The position numbers were made by a program, and so were the translations under genes. Shown here piece after piece: positions 4,575-5,140 of a stretch of DNA of 5,140 nt (position 1 is its first letter; each line of letters begins with the position of its first letter). This stretch comes from DATJFX01 sp035495465 (GTDB taxonomy: Bacteria > Patescibacteriota > Doudnabacteria > UBA920 > O2-02-FULL-48-8): assembly GCA_035495465.1 (NCBI GenBank), contig DATJFX010000037.1, positions 1 through 5,140 of the forward strand. Direction: 5' to 3'. The notes beneath the pieces were generated by a model that worked only from the letters and a program-made list of their open reading frames with translations, was not told the DNA's origin and did no database searches.

Positions 4575-5140
4575 ATGATATTATCTGATCGAGACATCAA
4601 AAAACATTTAAAATCCGGAAAAATAAAGATTGATCCTTTATTTCCGGATTCGATCCAGCCAGCATCCGTAGACGTGCATTTGGGCGCGGATTTTTTGATT
4701 TTTAAAAACGCGGACAATGTCTGCATTGATCCGCAAAAACCTACTGATGATCTAATGGAAAGTGTAGTTATAAGCGATAAAAAACAATTTATCCTCCATC
4801 CCGGAGAATTTGCCCTCGGCATGACTTACGAAACAGTGTCAGTGCCAAATGACATGGTGCTGCAGCTTAATGGTAAATCGTCTCTTGGACGCATGGGAAT
4901 TGTCGTTCACGCAACAGCTGGTTACGTGGATCCGGGAAATACTTTAAAGATAACCTTAGAACTTCACAACTTAGCAAATCTTCCAGTGAAGCTTTATTAT
5001 AAAATGCCGATTGCCCAGGTGGCTTTTGTCACTTTATCTTCCGAAGCAGATAATCCGTATGGCAAAAAAGGTTTGAACAGCAAATACTATGGCAGTATGA
5101 AACCTGTCGCTTCCCAATACTACAAAAATTTCATCAAGAA
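4575..5140 (+). CDS. dcd: dCTP deaminase, possibly bifunctional (3' end cut by window edge)
   Basis: Dcd deaminates dCTP to dUTP on the path to dTMP; some family members also hydrolyse dUTP to dUMP. The first 188 codons are present, close to the usual full length of about 190. Visible motifs are MILSDRDI (1-8), QPASVDVHLG (28-37), HPGEFALGMTYE (75-86), GKSSLGRMG (100-108, including the conserved Ser102-Ser103 and Arg106), VHATAGYVDPG (111-121), TLELHN (127-132, with Glu129 as the catalytic base equivalent to E. coli Glu138), IAQVAF (146-151) and SKYYG (169-173) near the C-terminus. HATAG and the NPYGKKG segment resemble the bifunctional dCTP deaminase/dUTPases of Methanocaldococcus and Mycobacterium more than E. 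coli Dcd (VHVTAHRIDPG). The usual aromatic residue and Gly after DPG are Asn122 and Leu124 here. There is no Shine-Dalgarno; the start is set by the family N-terminus and the promoter position. Confidence 0.95.
   Translation, partial: MILSDRDIKKHLKSGKIKIDPLFPDSIQPASVDVHLGADFLIFKNADNVCIDPQKPTDDLMESVVISDKKQFILHPGEFALGMTYETVSVPNDMVLQLNGKSSLGRMGIVVHATAGYVDPGNTLKITLELHNLANLPVKLYYKMPIAQVAFVTLSSEADNPYGKKGLNSKYYGSMKPVASQYYKNFIK

Noticed and set aside
4562..4822. Minus-strand ORF of 86 codons opposite dcd
   Set aside because: It overlaps the conserved dcd start and has no recognisable protein features. The other minus-strand ORFs (740-931, 1297-1533, 2037-2294, 2901-3110, 3471-3767) are likewise shadows of real genes.

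Overview
The window is a bacterial core-gene cluster, with every gene on the + strand and about 43% GC by eye. From left to right it holds: the C-terminal part of DNA gyrase subunit B (gyrB, cut by the left edge); a 203-bp gap with large inverted repeats and a promoter; secE; a small YjdF/DUF2238-like membrane protein; nusG; a stomatin-like (slipin/SPFH) membrane protein; a roughly 100-bp hairpin-rich gap; rplK (L11); a probable L1-binding autoregulatory RNA; rplA (L1); a strong intrinsic terminator; and a nearly complete dCTP deaminase gene (dcd, cut by the right edge).

The backbone is the conserved secE-nusG-rplK-rplA transcription/translation cluster, but two unrelated membrane-protein genes sit inside it: the YjdF-like gene between secE and nusG, and the slipin between nusG and rplK. 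After rplA the usual rplJ-rplL pair is absent. A terminator and dcd follow instead. secE to the slipin is very tightly packed (gaps of 1, 6 and 4 nt) and is probably one transcript from the extended -10 promoter at 1284-1311. rplK-rplA probably belong to the same transcript, which ends at the hairpin at 4523-4545. dcd has its own extended -10 promoter, placed so that its mRNA would start at or next to the ATG.

The most informative regulatory signal is at 3797-3824, between rplK and rplA. A small bulged hairpin there copies the L1-binding site of 23S rRNA helix 77 and is followed directly by the only clear Shine-Dalgarno sequence in the window. This fits classic L1 feedback on its own translation. 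The most informative protein observation is that L11 has lost the two prolines (22 and 26) contacted by thiopeptide antibiotics such as thiostrepton; they are Gln and Thr here.

Organism: the protein sequences are clearly bacterial. The modified operon order, the near-absence of Shine-Dalgarno motifs, a Gram-positive-type one-helix SecE and a GyrB without the proteobacterial insert suggest a Patescibacteria (CPR) lineage. This is inference only and no 16S gene is present. TGA ends rplA and does not occur in frame inside the conserved genes, so the TGA=Gly codes of Gracilibacteria/Absconditabacteria do not apply. I see no CRISPR array, tRNA, rRNA, insertion sequence or convincing novel defence system.
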